A DNA stretch of 57,435 bases from Acidimicrobiia bacterium (GCA_022827405.1 JAJDTA010000046.1:1-57435), one strand, 5' to 3'. Shown: positions 16,943-26,419, numbered from the stretch's first letter. Numbers and translations: made by a program. Notes: generated from the sequence alone by a model not told the origin.

Positions 16943-17899
16943 TCAGGGCATCAGCGATGCGATCCAGGTGTCCATGCGTTTGGCGTGGGCTTTGGTCATC
17001 TCGGAAGGGAAGTTCATGAAACCGTGGGGGGAGTCGGGGTAGACGGCAAGCTCTACCGGTGACTCGGCAGCGGCCATCCGGACGGCGAAGAAATAGGAGT
17101 CGTCGGCCAAGTGGTCAAATGTGCCCACCGACACCAGACAAGGGGGCAGACCAGACAAGTCGGCGAACAGAGGCGACACGTCGGGGTCGCGCCGCTCGGC
17201 ATCGGACATGCCCGGCGTGAACGACTCGATATTGAACTGAAGCCCCTCCGGGTATATCACGTCTGGATTGCCGCCGTTTCCGAAGGCCGACGGGGTGCCC
17301 CGCAGGTCGTAGCAGCCGAAAACCAGGTTGGCGCCGAGGACCCGGTCGATGGCGCCGAGGCGGTCCCGCACTCGCAACAGCGTGGCTGCGGCGAGTTGCC
17401 CTCCGGCCGACTCGCCGCCGATGAACATCTGGTCGGTGCCCCAGCGCTCGGGGCCGTGCTCCAACATCCAGGCTGCGGCCGCCTCGCAGTCGTCGGGCCC
17501 GGCGGGGTAGGGGTGCTCGGGGGCCAGCCGGTAGTCCACCGACAAAACGGCCAGCCCGAGGTGTGTGGCCAGGTACTCATTTCTTGGTTCGCTCATTTGG
17601 GGACGGCCCATAATCCAGGCGCCGCCGTGGATGTGCAGGAACATGGCTTTGGGTTCCTCGGGCACGAACAACCGTACGGGGATGTCGCCAGCCGGGCCCG
17701 GGATAGTCGACTCCACGGCCATGGGCGACGGCTCGGGTTCGACAGCCAAAATGTTCTGGCGCTGGATCTGGGCTCGGGCCACGGGGTCGTCGGGGAGGTC
17801 GCGCCCGAATTGGGCTGCGGGAAAGGCCTCGGCAAGACCAGCCAGCATTTTCTGTGCCTCGGGGCGGAAACCCTCGATTGTTTCGTCCCAGAGCTTCAC
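16943..17899 (-). CDS. Alpha/beta hydrolase, hormone-sensitive-lipase-type esterase (tandem paralog)
   Basis: A 318-aa paralog of the 15931-16878 esterase. The oxyanion motif here is HGGA (LHIHGGAWIMG, 91-94), the elbow GGESAGG has S164, and the C-terminal YPDSPHGFMNFP supplies His. The N-terminal 45 residues diverge most (LAGLAEAFPAAQFGRDLPDD against LEYLHYTGDDDADLPDD), the region that forms the substrate-entry cap in this family, so the copies may differ in substrate. GGAGACACC lies upstream of ATG 17899. It diverges from the thioesterase gene at 17959. Confidence 0.85.
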   Translation of the reverse strand: MKLWDETIEGFRPEAQKMLAGLAEAFPAAQFGRDLPDDPVARAQIQRQNILAVEPEPSPMAVESTIPGPAGDIPVRLFVPEEPKAMFLHIHGGAWIMGRPQMSEPRNEYLATHLGLAVLSVDYRLAPEHPYPAGPDDCEAAAAWMLEHGPERWGTDQMFIGGESAGGQLAAATLLRVRDRLGAIDRVLGANLVFGCYDLRGTPSAFGNGGNPDVIYPEGLQFNIESFTPGMSDAERRDPDVSPLFADLSGLPPCLVSVGTFDHLADDSYFFAVRMAAAESPVELAVYPDSPHGFMNFPSEMTKAHAKRMDTWIASLMP

Positions 17900-17958
17900 C
17901 GGTGTCTCCTCTGTTCGTCTCGTGTCTCCTGGCGGGACGGTACTACCTTGCAGTCTTC

Positions 17959-18762
17959 GTGGGCGACGATGCCATTTTCCACTTAGACGGGGACACCGTC
18001 GTCCCCTCCATCAACGCCCAGGGGCCATGGGATCCCGGTGTCCAGCACGGCGGTGCGGTGGCCGGAGTACTGGCTCGGGCGGTGGAGCAGGTGTCGACGC
18101 CGGTGCCCATGCGAGTGGCCCGCTTCACCCTGGACATGCTCCGACGTGTTCCGCTAAAGCCGCTGACCATCTCCACTGAGGTGCTCCGCACCGGCAAGCG
18201 GATCCAAACCGTTCGAGCCGAACTGCACGATGGCGACCTGCTGGTGGCTTCTGCGGTGGCTGTGTCGGTTCGTACTGGAGCTGAAATCGAGACCTTCCCC
18301 GACCGCCAGCCCGATGCTCCGCTGCCCCCTCCGCCCGGCAGCGCCGGACGGCCTTTGGGGCTCAATCCCCGGGCGCCGATGCCCGAGGGCTTTCCCCACG
18401 TGGTGGAGTTCGACCGGGTGGTCGGCAGCAACCGGGGAGGAACCCCCAGCAAGACCTGGGTTCGCCTGTTGGTGCCATTTGTGAGGGGCGAAGAGACATC
18501 GCCGCTGGTCAATCTTATGGCCATGGCCGACTTCACCAGCGGATTGGGGGCTTTCTTGCCCTTCGATCAATACGTGTCCATCAACACCGATCTGACCATC
18601 CACGTGGTGCGCTATCCCACCAGCGAACACATCGGGATCGATGCCGAGACCTGGGCCAACCCCGACGGCATCGGCCAATCCCGAGCCCGGCTGTTCGACG
18701 AGACTGGACTGTGCGCCCTGAGCAACGCCAGCCTGTTCATCGAATCCCGGAACCGCTACTAG
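17959..18762 (+). CDS. Acyl-CoA thioesterase family protein (double hotdog)
   Basis: A 267-aa protein from GTG 17959, resembling the TesB/thioesterase-like superfamily with two hotdog domains. Recognisable parts are NAQGPWDPGVQHGGAVAGVL (N-terminal hotdog helix), FTLDMLRRVPLKPL, and in the second half NLMAMADFTSGLGAFLPF, where an Asp-containing helix is the usual catalytic position, then SINTDLTIHVVRYP. It would hydrolyse acyl-CoA to free acid and CoA. The start is not certain: no ribosome binding site is obvious, and the frame continues upstream into the divergent esterase gene. Confidence 0.78.
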   Translation: MGDDAIFHLDGDTVVPSINAQGPWDPGVQHGGAVAGVLARAVEQVSTPVPMRVARFTLDMLRRVPLKPLTISTEVLRTGKRIQTVRAELHDGDLLVASAVAVSVRTGAEIETFPDRQPDAPLPPPPGSAGRPLGLNPRAPMPEGFPHVVEFDRVVGSNRGGTPSKTWVRLLVPFVRGEETSPLVNLMAMADFTSGLGAFLPFDQYVSINTDLTIHVVRYPTSEHIGIDAETWANPDGIGQSRARLFDETGLCALSNASLFIESRNRY

Positions 18763-18781
18763 CAGAGGAGGGCTGGCAGGA

Positions 18782-19567
18782 TCAGGGGCCGCCGAGGGCG
18801 GCGATGTCGTCGAAACCGACGACGTGGCCGCTCCAGTCGTCGGGCTGGCGGATCATCCAGTCGGCGCATTCTGCGGTGTATTCCGGGGTCTTTAGGGTCT
18901 CGAGCCCGGCGCCGCCGGTGGCCATCTCCGCGCCTTGGGTGTTGTAGACGTGCCACCACCCCTCGGTGGACACGATGTGGTCCACCCGCAGCACGTTGAA
19001 GGCCACCCCCCGGCCTCCCAACTCCAGGTGCATAGAGGCGTTCCACCGCTCCATGGCCTGTTTGGAGGTGGAGTAGAGCGACAGGTTGGGGCTGATGGCG
19101 GTGGCCGACCCCGAACTCACGCTGAGCACCCGGCCCGATCCCCGCTCCAGCATCCCCGGCACCAGCCCCTGGCAGAGCTGCAACGGTCCAACCACTTGCA
19201 CCCGAAAGGCCCGCTCCCATCGTGACGAGGGAACGTCGATGATCGGGCCGTTGGAGGTGTAGCCCGCGTTGTTCACCAGGATGTCGCAGCCCCCGTACCA
19301 CTCCAAGGTGCGGTCCACGATGCGGGCGGTGTCGTCGGGCGAGGTCAGGTTGGCCTGCACGCTGCGGGCCTCGATTCCCTCTTCGCCTAGCGCGGCAACC
19401 ACCTCGGGCAGTGATCCGGGCAGCACGGCATCAGGGTCGTCGGTCCCGGTGCGGCCCACCACCACCAACCGGGCGCCGGCCCGTCCCAGCAAGAAGGCAA
19501 TCTGGCGGCCGATGCCCCGAGTGGCCCCGGTAACCACCGCAACTGAGCCGTCAACAGCAAAAGACAC
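18782..19567 (-). CDS. SDR-family oxidoreductase
   Basis: A 261-aa classical short-chain dehydrogenase. The nucleotide motif is VTGATRGIG (12-20), NNAG is at 99-102, catalytic Ser is in LSVSSGS (about 150) and the pair Y165-x3-K169 lies in SLYSTSKQ. The residues after the glycine motif (VVVGRTGTD) suggest NADP use rather than NAD. The substrate is unknown; the surrounding genes argue for a 3-hydroxyacyl-CoA, steroid or alcohol substrate. The MMPL transporter gene ends 9 bp upstream on the same strand, so co-transcription is likely. Confidence 0.85.
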   Translation of the reverse strand: MSFAVDGSVAVVTGATRGIGRQIAFLLGRAGARLVVVGRTGTDDPDAVLPGSLPEVVAALGEEGIEARSVQANLTSPDDTARIVDRTLEWYGGCDILVNNAGYTSNGPIIDVPSSRWERAFRVQVVGPLQLCQGLVPGMLERGSGRVLSVSSGSATAISPNLSLYSTSKQAMERWNASMHLELGGRGVAFNVLRVDHIVSTEGWWHVYNTQGAEMATGGAGLETLKTPEYTAECADWMIRQPDDWSGHVVGFDDIAALGGP

Positions 19568-19576
19568 GCCTGGACC

Positions 19577-21952
19577 CTATACGGGCTGGATGCGGCGGTC
19601 GGCCAGCACCAGCAGACAGGGGAGGATGATCGCCGCGGCCAGCATCGACAAGATCCCGGTGATGGCAATCAGAATCCCCAATTGGCTCACCACCAGCAGC
19701 GGGGCGAAAGCCAGCACGATGAAACCCAGTGCCGTGGTGGTGGCCGAACCGAACAGCGCCCCGCCCACGCTGTTGGCCGTGGTTGTCAGAGCCTCGGTGA
19801 TCGGCGCCCCCTGCTCGCGCTCATGCAGATACCGGTGGGCGAAGTGGATGGTGTAGTCCACGCCAATGCCGATGGTGAGCGACGTCAACAGGGCGGTCAG
19901 AGCGTTGTAATTGATGCCCAGCACCCACATCAGCCCCAGCAGCAGCATGAGCACCACCACGATGGGGGCCACGGTGATCACCCCCAGCAGCGGGCGGCGG
20001 TGGGCTCGCCAGAAGTACACCGTGAGAAGGGCGAGTGCGGTCAGCACGGTGATGAACGTGGCGGTGGTCTGGCTGCGGGCCACCGCGTTGGTGGTTACCC
20101 CTGGGTTGATCTGGGCCCCCGTCACTGTGAAAGTTCCGGGCGCCTCATCTGCCCAGAGGTCGCCAGACGCGTTGTAGAGATCGCGGGCGTCGCTGTCGCT
20201 CCCGAAATAGGCCTGAATCGGGATGACGGTCACGTCATTCCCCGACGAATCGGCAAGCGAGGCGACTTTGGCAAAGTCATCGGGGGCGGCCTCCGACACC
20301 TGGCGGTACAGCTCAGCCAACTCATCGGATGACCCCTGGGTGAGCATCGCTCGGGAGTTGGGCACCGTTTCGGCGGCCAGCGATACCAGCGTGCTGCCGC
20401 CCACGCCGAGCACATGTTCGGGCTGCTCCAGCCCCGAAGGTGCCGACCCGCCTGACCCGGGCCCCGGGCCTCGCAGCCGGTCGTCCAACGCCACCAGGGC
20501 TCGAGCCGCTGCCGGGTCATCGAGGTCGGTGATGACCACTCCGGTGATCGTGGTGCTCAGCCCGCCCACCTCATCGCGGGCCAACCGGATGTCTTGCACC
20601 ACCTCGGAGTCCTCGGGCAAGAATTCGTCTTCCTTGAACTCGGTGTTCACGTTGATGCCTCCCGCCACCGCCGCACCGGCCAGCGCGGCCACGGCCAAGA
20701 GCGTGAGCTTGGGATGACGGGCGCAACGGACCACGGTCGGCACCAGCAAGCGGCGCACGCCCGGTATCGAGTCGATTACTTGACGGGTCCTCAGCGGCTG
20801 GCCTCGGAACAACCGCCGGCGGTCGCCCAGCATCCTTACCGCAGGCACCAGAGAGGTCATTATGAAGAACCCGGCTATGATGCCGCAGGCCGCCAGTATC
20901 CCGAAGTCCCGGATGGGAGACAGGGGGCTGGCCAGGTTGGTCAAGAAGCTGAGGGCGGTGGTCAGCGCCCCCAAGCCGATGGCCGCGCCGGTGATCGACA
21001 CTGCCCGGCTGGTGGCCCGGCGCGGGTCGGCATCCCGCTCTTCGCGGCGACGAGACACGATCTGGAGCGAATAGTCCACCGTCAGCCCCACCAGGAGAAC
21101 AGGCACGATGATGCTAATGGGCGTGATGCCGTTGATCTTGTCCAAGCCATCAGGGCCGAGGTAGCCCGACAGGCCGATCTGCCACAGAGCGGTCAGAATC
21201 ACGCCGATGATGGTGACTGCGGTGTCGGCCGGGGAGCGGAACAGGGCAGCCAGCACGATCACCATCACCACCAGCGCCAGGGGGAACAAGAACCCGCTGT
21301 CGGTCAGCGCCTGCTGGGCCCCCTCTTGGAATCGGGCGTTGGACAGGGTGCGGGCCGAGGCGTCGGGCCCGTAATCGCCTGCCTGGATCACGTCGTTGAC
21401 TGCCAAGAGGGCGTCGAACCAGTCCAAATCGGGAAGGTCGATCTGCTGAAGCCTGACCTGGCCCAAGCCGGCGTTATCGCCGAGCAGCTGTTCGAACCGG
21501 GCCGCTCGGGGATCATCGGCCGGATCGACGGCCAACGCCCGAGCTACATCCTCAGCGGTGAGTTGGGCTGGGGGCACGCCGGACAGAGCCACTATCAAGT
21601 GGGCATAGCTCCGGACTACTGGTTGTCCGTCTTGGGGAACGAAGGGCGCGACCTCGGGATGAGCCAGGGCCATCTCCGAGCGGGCGATGAGTTCCCGAAT
21701 GACGTCGGGAGAGGTGACGTCGCCTCGAGCCACGATCTGCGCGCTGGTGAATGCACCCGATTCGGGAAATCGGTCTTCCAACTCGGTTACCGCCCGAGCA
21801 AGGTCGCTTCCCGCGGGCACGAACGACCCCATCGCATCGGGTTCTTCGGTGGTCAGCGCCACCCCCGGCAGCATGGCGACGGTGATGAGCGCCACCACCG
21901 CGATGGTGCGCCATGGCGAGCGGGTGACCAGGTGGGCGTACCAGTTCAGCAT
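19577..21952 (-). CDS. MMPL/RND-family transporter
   Basis: A 791-aa inner-membrane RND permease with two repeated halves. TM1 is near residues 15-35, followed by a large extracytoplasmic loop. A cluster of five TMs is around 215-380 (LALVVMVIVLAALFRS through GFFIMTSLVPAVRML). TM7 is at about 415-435 (TLLAVAALAGAAVAGGI), then a second loop and five C-terminal TMs with TSLTIGIGVDYTIHFAHRYL and FIVLAFAPLLVVSQLGILIA. The GLTVDYSLQI and GIGVDYTIHFAHR segments carry the acidic/polar residues of proton relay in this family. Actinobacterial members export lipids or efflux hydrophobic compounds; the cargo is unknown. The 9-bp gap to the SDR gene suggests one transcript. Confidence 0.87.
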   Translation of the reverse strand: MLNWYAHLVTRSPWRTIAVVALITVAMLPGVALTTEEPDAMGSFVPAGSDLARAVTELEDRFPESGAFTSAQIVARGDVTSPDVIRELIARSEMALAHPEVAPFVPQDGQPVVRSYAHLIVALSGVPPAQLTAEDVARALAVDPADDPRAARFEQLLGDNAGLGQVRLQQIDLPDLDWFDALLAVNDVIQAGDYGPDASARTLSNARFQEGAQQALTDSGFLFPLALVVMVIVLAALFRSPADTAVTIIGVILTALWQIGLSGYLGPDGLDKINGITPISIIVPVLLVGLTVDYSLQIVSRRREERDADPRRATSRAVSITGAAIGLGALTTALSFLTNLASPLSPIRDFGILAACGIIAGFFIMTSLVPAVRMLGDRRRLFRGQPLRTRQVIDSIPGVRRLLVPTVVRCARHPKLTLLAVAALAGAAVAGGINVNTEFKEDEFLPEDSEVVQDIRLARDEVGGLSTTITGVVITDLDDPAAARALVALDDRLRGPGPGSGGSAPSGLEQPEHVLGVGGSTLVSLAAETVPNSRAMLTQGSSDELAELYRQVSEAAPDDFAKVASLADSSGNDVTVIPIQAYFGSDSDARDLYNASGDLWADEAPGTFTVTGAQINPGVTTNAVARSQTTATFITVLTALALLTVYFWRAHRRPLLGVITVAPIVVVLMLLLGLMWVLGINYNALTALLTSLTIGIGVDYTIHFAHRYLHEREQGAPITEALTTTANSVGGALFGSATTTALGFIVLAFAPLLVVSQLGILIAITGILSMLAAAIILPCLLVLADRRIQPV

Positions 21953-21987
21953 GGAGGTGCGGGAGGCCTTCTAACTGGCCTTCAAGA

Positions 21988-22755
21988 TCAGCTCGGTTCC
22001 GATTTCGCGGCGTTCCAGCCCACCGTCGCCATGGCGGCGCCAACGATCCCCGCGTTGTTGCGCATCTGGGCGACAACCACTTCGGTGTCAATGCCCAACA
22101 GCGGGCCCCACTGGTCGAAGTCCTTGCTGATGCCGCCGCCCAGGATGAAAAGGCCGGGCGAGATGATTCTCTCGAGGTGTTCCAGGTACTCCCGAACCCG
22201 CCCTACCCAAGTCGGCCAGTCCAGATTCTCCCGTTTGCGAACCTTGGCCGCGGTCCACACCTCCACATCGCTGTCGTGTCCGGCCAGGTATAGATGGCCG
22301 AACTCGGTGTTGGGCACCAGATTCCCGTTTACGAACACCGAACTGCCTATGCCGGTGCCGAAGGCGGTGAAGCACACCGTGCCCATCCGGCCTACGCCGG
22401 CACCATGGCTCATCTCGGCAATCCCCGCGGCGTCGGCATCGTTGATGATCGTCACCGGCGCGCCGATCCGTTCGCTCATCGTCCCCGAGATGTCGACCCC
22501 GGCCCAGGAGTCGTCCAAATGGGCCACCCATTTCACGGTGCCGTTGGTGATGGGCGCGGGAAAAGCGCATCCCACCGGACCGTTCCAGCCGAAATGGCCC
22601 ACCAACTCATGCACGACTTCGGTCACCTGATCAGGTGTGCCCGGCTGCGGGGTGGGTAAGCGGAATCGCTTGTCGGCCAGTTGGCCAGTGCTGAGATCCA
22701 CCGGCGCGGCCTTCATGCCGCTGCCTCCTATGTCGATTCCGAATGCCGTGCTCAT
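21988..22755 (-). CDS. ppgK: Polyphosphate glucokinase
   Basis: A 255-aa ROK-family kinase that phosphorylates glucose using polyphosphate (and often ATP), feeding glucose 6-phosphate to glycolysis. Visible are the N-terminal phosphate loop GIDIGGSGMKAA (6-17), VGCAFPAPITNGTVKW, the catalytic segment VTIINDADAAGIAEM with Asp, FGTGIGSSVFVNGNLVP and NTEFGHLYL. The short length without a C-terminal extension and the PITNG/WAG segments are typical of actinobacterial PpgK. The gene ends 35 bp before the MMPL start. It stands as a housekeeping gene among accessory catabolic genes. Confidence 0.88.
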   Translation of the reverse strand: MSTAFGIDIGGSGMKAAPVDLSTGQLADKRFRLPTPQPGTPDQVTEVVHELVGHFGWNGPVGCAFPAPITNGTVKWVAHLDDSWAGVDISGTMSERIGAPVTIINDADAAGIAEMSHGAGVGRMGTVCFTAFGTGIGSSVFVNGNLVPNTEFGHLYLAGHDSDVEVWTAAKVRKRENLDWPTWVGRVREYLEHLERIISPGLFILGGGISKDFDQWGPLLGIDTEVVVAQMRNNAGIVGAAMATVGWNAAKSEPS

Positions 22756-22888
22756 CCTGTCCCCGCCCGACGAAAGTACCAGCGGCCCTCCTCAGCAGGG
22801 GAGTCGAGTGCGAGGTGCGCGAAGCTAGGACGCACACCGCGAGGCCGGGACAAGCCCGGCCCCGCACTGCCGGGAACGGAGGAGAGCG

Positions 22889-23683
22889 ATGGGCGAGATG
22901 CTGGCTGGACGGGTGGCGCTGGTGTCGGGCATTGGGCCCGGCCTGGGCATCGAGATCGCCCGGCTATTCGCCCAAGAGGGGGCCGACATCGTGATGGGTG
23001 CCCGCCGTACCGAGGTGATGGAACCGCTGGCCGCCGAGATCGAGGCCATGGGCCGCCGCACGGTGTGGCAGTCCACCGACATCACCGACCCCGCTCAGTG
23101 CCAGGCGCTGGCCGAAACCGCAGTGGAGAAGCTGGGACGGCTGGACATTTGCGTGAACAACGCCTTCAACGACGGCTTCCCCGTCATCAACGTTGAGGAC
23201 GCTGACTTGGACCGCTGGCGGAACGTCTTCGACGTGAACTTCTTCGGATCGTTGAACATGACCCGGGCTTGCATCCCCGCCCTGCGGGACTCGGGGGCCG
23301 GGCGGGTCATCTTCGTCAACACCATGTCGATCCGCATCCGCCAAGCCGGTTGGGGGGCCTACAGCAGCTCCAAGGCCGCGTTGGAGAACATCACCAAGAT
23401 CATGGCGAAGGAGCTGGGCCCCGACGGCATCCGGGTGAACAGTGTTCTGCCCGGCTACATATTTGCCGACGCGGTCCGCAACTTCCTTCAGGGCCAAGCC
23501 GATGCTCGGGGAGTGGACTACCAGGTGGTTTACGACGAAACCGCCGGTGAGACCGCGCTCAAGTACCTACCCGACGCCGATGAGATTGCCGGTTCGGTCC
23601 TGTTCTTGGCGTCCGACCTGGCGCTGCCCATTACTGGGGCTTCGCTGGACGTGAACGCCGGGCACTGGATCGGCAGCGCATGA
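22889..23683 (+). CDS. SDR-family oxidoreductase
   Basis: A 264-aa short-chain dehydrogenase with SGIGPGLG (13-20) as nucleotide motif, NNAF at 90-93 in place of NNAG, and Y158-x3-K162 in GAYSSSKAALEN. GGAGAGCG precedes ATG 22889 by a few bases. The GxxPGLG variant also occurs in mycofactocin- or steroid-related SDRs, so a precise substrate cannot be given. It is followed, at 25 bp, by a TPP enzyme and then by an LLM oxidoreductase, all same strand, forming a likely operon. Confidence 0.85.
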   Translation: MGEMLAGRVALVSGIGPGLGIEIARLFAQEGADIVMGARRTEVMEPLAAEIEAMGRRTVWQSTDITDPAQCQALAETAVEKLGRLDICVNNAFNDGFPVINVEDADLDRWRNVFDVNFFGSLNMTRACIPALRDSGAGRVIFVNTMSIRIRQAGWGAYSSSKAALENITKIMAKELGPDGIRVNSVLPGYIFADAVRNFLQGQADARGVDYQVVYDETAGETALKYLPDADEIAGSVLFLASDLALPITGASLDVNAGHWIGSA

Positions 23684-23708
23684 CGGCCAAGCATCTCCTT
23701 TCTGGCTG

Positions 23709-25412
23709 ATGAGCGACGGGACCCCCGCAGGAATCGCCATCGCCGAGGTGCTGGCCGACGCGGGGATCAGCCATGTGTTCGGGGTGCCGGGGGGCTACTC
23801 CATCAAAGTGTTCGACGGGCTGCGCGCGGTGGCCGACCGCATCGAGAGCGTGCGGGCGGCCCACGAGCACCAGGCGTCGGTCATGGCTGAGATGTACGGC
23901 CGCCTCACTGGCCGCCCTGGAGTGTTCACCGGCCAGGGGCCGTTCGCGGCCTCCTCCGGGGGATTTGGGCTCATGGAGGGTTTCCTGTCGGGCACCCCCA
24001 TGCTGGTGCTCACCGAGATGACCGACCACGGCATCCCCCAGCACGCCCCTACCCAGGGCACCACCGGCGACCACGGGTCGGTGGACCTGCCCCGCATCCT
24101 GTCGGGGATGACCAAGTTCATGAGTGTGGCCACCACTCCGAACGAGGCGGTGCACGCGGTGGAGCTGGCCATCCACCACGCCACTTCTGGCCGCCCCGGC
24201 CCGGCCGCGGTGGTGTTCCGCCTCGACGCCATCTTCCGGCGCACCGACGAGGCCCGCCACCCCCGCCTGTACGGGCGGACTCGGGTGGCATCGGCCGCCC
24301 CTCCTCGTCCCGACCCCTCAGCGGTAGCCGCGGTGGCCGAGCTGCTGGCGGAGGCCCAACGGCCGGTGATTGTGGCCGGTAACGGCATCCACCAGGCGCG
24401 GGTCTACGACCAGTTGGACGCCCTGGCCCGGCGGGCGGCTGCGCCGGTGGTGACCACCGCCAAGGCCCGGGGGGTGATCGCCGACGACCACCCGTGGGCC
24501 GGCGGGCCGCTCAGCCCGTTCGGCTGGCAGGGAGCCTTCGAGCTGTTGGCCCGCGCCGACGCAGTGGTGGTGCTCGGTTCTCGCCTCAATCCCCACGACA
24601 CGATAGTGGAGTCGCCCACCTGGCTGGACGCCGACCGCCAGCGCATTGTCCAGGTCGACATCGAGGCTGCCAATTTGGGGGTGAGCTTCCCAGTGGAACT
24701 TGGGGTGCAAGCCGAGTTGGGCGCGCTGTTGGCCGAGCTCGTGCCCCAAGTGGGCGTCAATGAGGACCTGGCCAACGACCGGTGGGCTGATCTTGCCGAC
24801 ATCAAGTCCCGGGCCGAGAATCCTCCAGTACTGCATGAGTCGGCCAGCCCGGTGCCGCCCCAACGGGTAATGCAGGTGCTCAACGAGGTTTGGCCGGCCG
24901 ACGGCCGGATCACGCTGGACGCGGGCAACAACCGGATCTTCGCCTATCACTACCTTGAGGCCCGCACTCCCGGACGGCTGCACTTGCCCGGAGGACACTT
25001 GGGCATGGGCTGGGGCCCGCCTGCAGCGCTGGCCGCGGCCATGGTTCACCCCGGCGAACGGGTGCTGTCGATCAGCGGCGACGGCGGGTTCCTGATGTCG
25101 CTGCACAACCTGGCCACCGCGGTGGAGTACGGCCTGCCGGTCACGTTCTTGGTTCTCAACAACCGAATGCTGGGCAACGTCTACGACTTCCAAGGCCCGG
25201 ACCGCCGCACCGCGGTGGATATCGGCGACCACGACTTTGCCGCCGTGGCGCGGGCTTTCGCCATGGACGGCCACCGGGTGGACGACGACGGCGCGCTGTC
25301 CGACGCCCTGGCCTCCTCGCTGTCCGCCGAGGGCCCGGTGCTAGTTGAAGTGTCTACCGACCCGGACCACTCCTCGGATCTGGTGCGGGTGCGGGATTCC
25401 CGCTCGCCGTGA
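23709..25412 (+). CDS. Thiamine-diphosphate enzyme, acetolactate-synthase-like
   Basis: A 567-aa protein with three TPP-family domains. The N-terminal PYR domain holds GVPGGYS (25-31) and catalytic Glu E53 in AAHEHQASVMAEMYGR. The middle domain contains PVIVAGNGIHQARVYDQL. The C-terminal PP domain carries SGDGGFLMSLHNLATAV with the NN pair about 25 residues later (residues about 457-485), the Mg/TPP-binding GDG-N-N motif. It resembles acetolactate synthase large subunits, but no regulatory small subunit is adjacent, and the neighbours are an SDR and an LLM oxidoreductase. A decarboxylase or carboligase of another 2-oxo acid is therefore at least as likely as branched-chain biosynthesis. Its TGA overlaps the next GTG. 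Confidence 0.82.
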   Translation: MSDGTPAGIAIAEVLADAGISHVFGVPGGYSIKVFDGLRAVADRIESVRAAHEHQASVMAEMYGRLTGRPGVFTGQGPFAASSGGFGLMEGFLSGTPMLVLTEMTDHGIPQHAPTQGTTGDHGSVDLPRILSGMTKFMSVATTPNEAVHAVELAIHHATSGRPGPAAVVFRLDAIFRRTDEARHPRLYGRTRVASAAPPRPDPSAVAAVAELLAEAQRPVIVAGNGIHQARVYDQLDALARRAAAPVVTTAKARGVIADDHPWAGGPLSPFGWQGAFELLARADAVVVLGSRLNPHDTIVESPTWLDADRQRIVQVDIEAANLGVSFPVELGVQAELGALLAELVPQVGVNEDLANDRWADLADIKSRAENPPVLHESASPVPPQRVMQVLNEVWPADGRITLDAGNNRIFAYHYLEARTPGRLHLPGGHLGMGWGPPAALAAAMVHPGERVLSISGDGGFLMSLHNLATAVEYGLPVTFLVLNNRMLGNVYDFQGPDRRTAVDIGDHDFAAVARAFAMDGHRVDDDGALSDALASSLSAEGPVLVEVSTDPDHSSDLVRVRDSRSP

Positions 25413-26419
25413 GCATCACTCTCGAAGCGGAAATCAGTCCGGGGATGAGCACCGCCGAGGCGGTGGGGCTGGCTCAACTAGTGGAGGAGGCTGGCTTCGC
25501 CCGGCTGGGCATCTCCGATGTGGTGTACTGGCCCGACTGCTTCATGCTCCAGGCCCTTTGCGCTCAGGCCACCAGCCGCATTGCGGTGGGCGCCATGGTC
25601 ACAAATCCCTACACCCGCCATCCGGTGGTGCTGGCCGGGGCCCTGGCCACCCTCGACGACATTGCCCCCGGCCGGGCATTCTGTGGACTGGGGGTGGGGG
25701 CCGGCCTGGAACCACTGGGCATCGACTACCCCAAACCGGTGGCGGCCCTTCGCCAGGCGGTAGGCGATATTCGCACTCTGCTGGCCGGGGGAGAGGTCGG
25801 TGGCGAGGGTTTGATCCGCCCCGCCGCTCGCCCAGTGCCCATCTCCATCGGCACCCGCAGCCCCCAGGTCATGCGCCTGGCCGGCGAGGTGGCCGACATC
25901 GCCCTGGTCGGCGGCCGTTTCCTGTCGGCCGAACTGGCCGACACCTACCGGTCGTGGCTGACCGAGGGCGCGGCCCGAGCCGGGCGAACCTTGAACGAGT
26001 TCGAGACCGCTCCCCGGCTCACGCTCTGTTGTTCGGCCGACGGCGACCTGGCCCGGCGCAGCGTCAAGCGCTACGCCGCCCACTATCTGACCATCATCCG
26101 CCCACCTGAGCTGGATGTGGACCCCGACCACATGGCCGCTATCGAGGCCGCTCTGTCCCGCAGCCGTGGCTGGTACTTCGACCACAACCGATTCGACGAC
26201 CCTGCGCTGCACGATCTGATCGACAACCGCCTGGTGGAGGCCTTTACTATCGTCGGAACCCCTGAGGAGTGCGCTGAGCAGCTGACCGGCGTGCTGGACA
26301 TGGGATTCGCCAGCGCCAGCCTCAATTTGGCGGCCACCGCCCGCTCCACCGCGGCCGAGGGCCTGGCCGAGACAATCACCAGCTTTGCCCCGGTGGTGGC
26401 CGCGCTCTCGGTCGATTAG
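25409..26419 (+). CDS. LLM-class flavin/F420-dependent oxidoreductase
   Basis: A 336-aa luciferase-like TIM-barrel enzyme translated from GTG 25409, overlapping the TPP enzyme stop by four bases. Family blocks are GFARLGISDVVYWPDCFM, IAVGAMVTNPYTRHPVVLA, LATLDDIAPGRAFCGLGVG and IGTRSPQVMRLAGEVADIAL, in the methylene-tetrahydromethanopterin-reductase-like subgroup. VGTPEECAEQLTGVLDMGF near the C-terminus is the usual closing helix. The cofactor (F420 or FMN) cannot be decided from sequence. Coupling to the TPP enzyme suggests a shared substrate. Confidence 0.84.
   Translation: MSITLEAEISPGMSTAEAVGLAQLVEEAGFARLGISDVVYWPDCFMLQALCAQATSRIAVGAMVTNPYTRHPVVLAGALATLDDIAPGRAFCGLGVGAGLEPLGIDYPKPVAALRQAVGDIRTLLAGGEVGGEGLIRPAARPVPISIGTRSPQVMRLAGEVADIALVGGRFLSAELADTYRSWLTEGAARAGRTLNEFETAPRLTLCCSADGDLARRSVKRYAAHYLTIIRPPELDVDPDHMAAIEAALSRSRGWYFDHNRFDDPALHDLIDNRLVEAFTIVGTPEECAEQLTGVLDMGFASASLNLAATARSTAAEGLAETITSFAPVVAALSVD

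Noticed and set aside
20594..22630. Long plus-strand open frame (678 codons) opposite the MMPL transporter and ppgK
   Set aside because: It is antisense to two clear genes, has His/Arg/Gly-rich shadow composition and no domain pattern; it is a GC-rich frame artefact.
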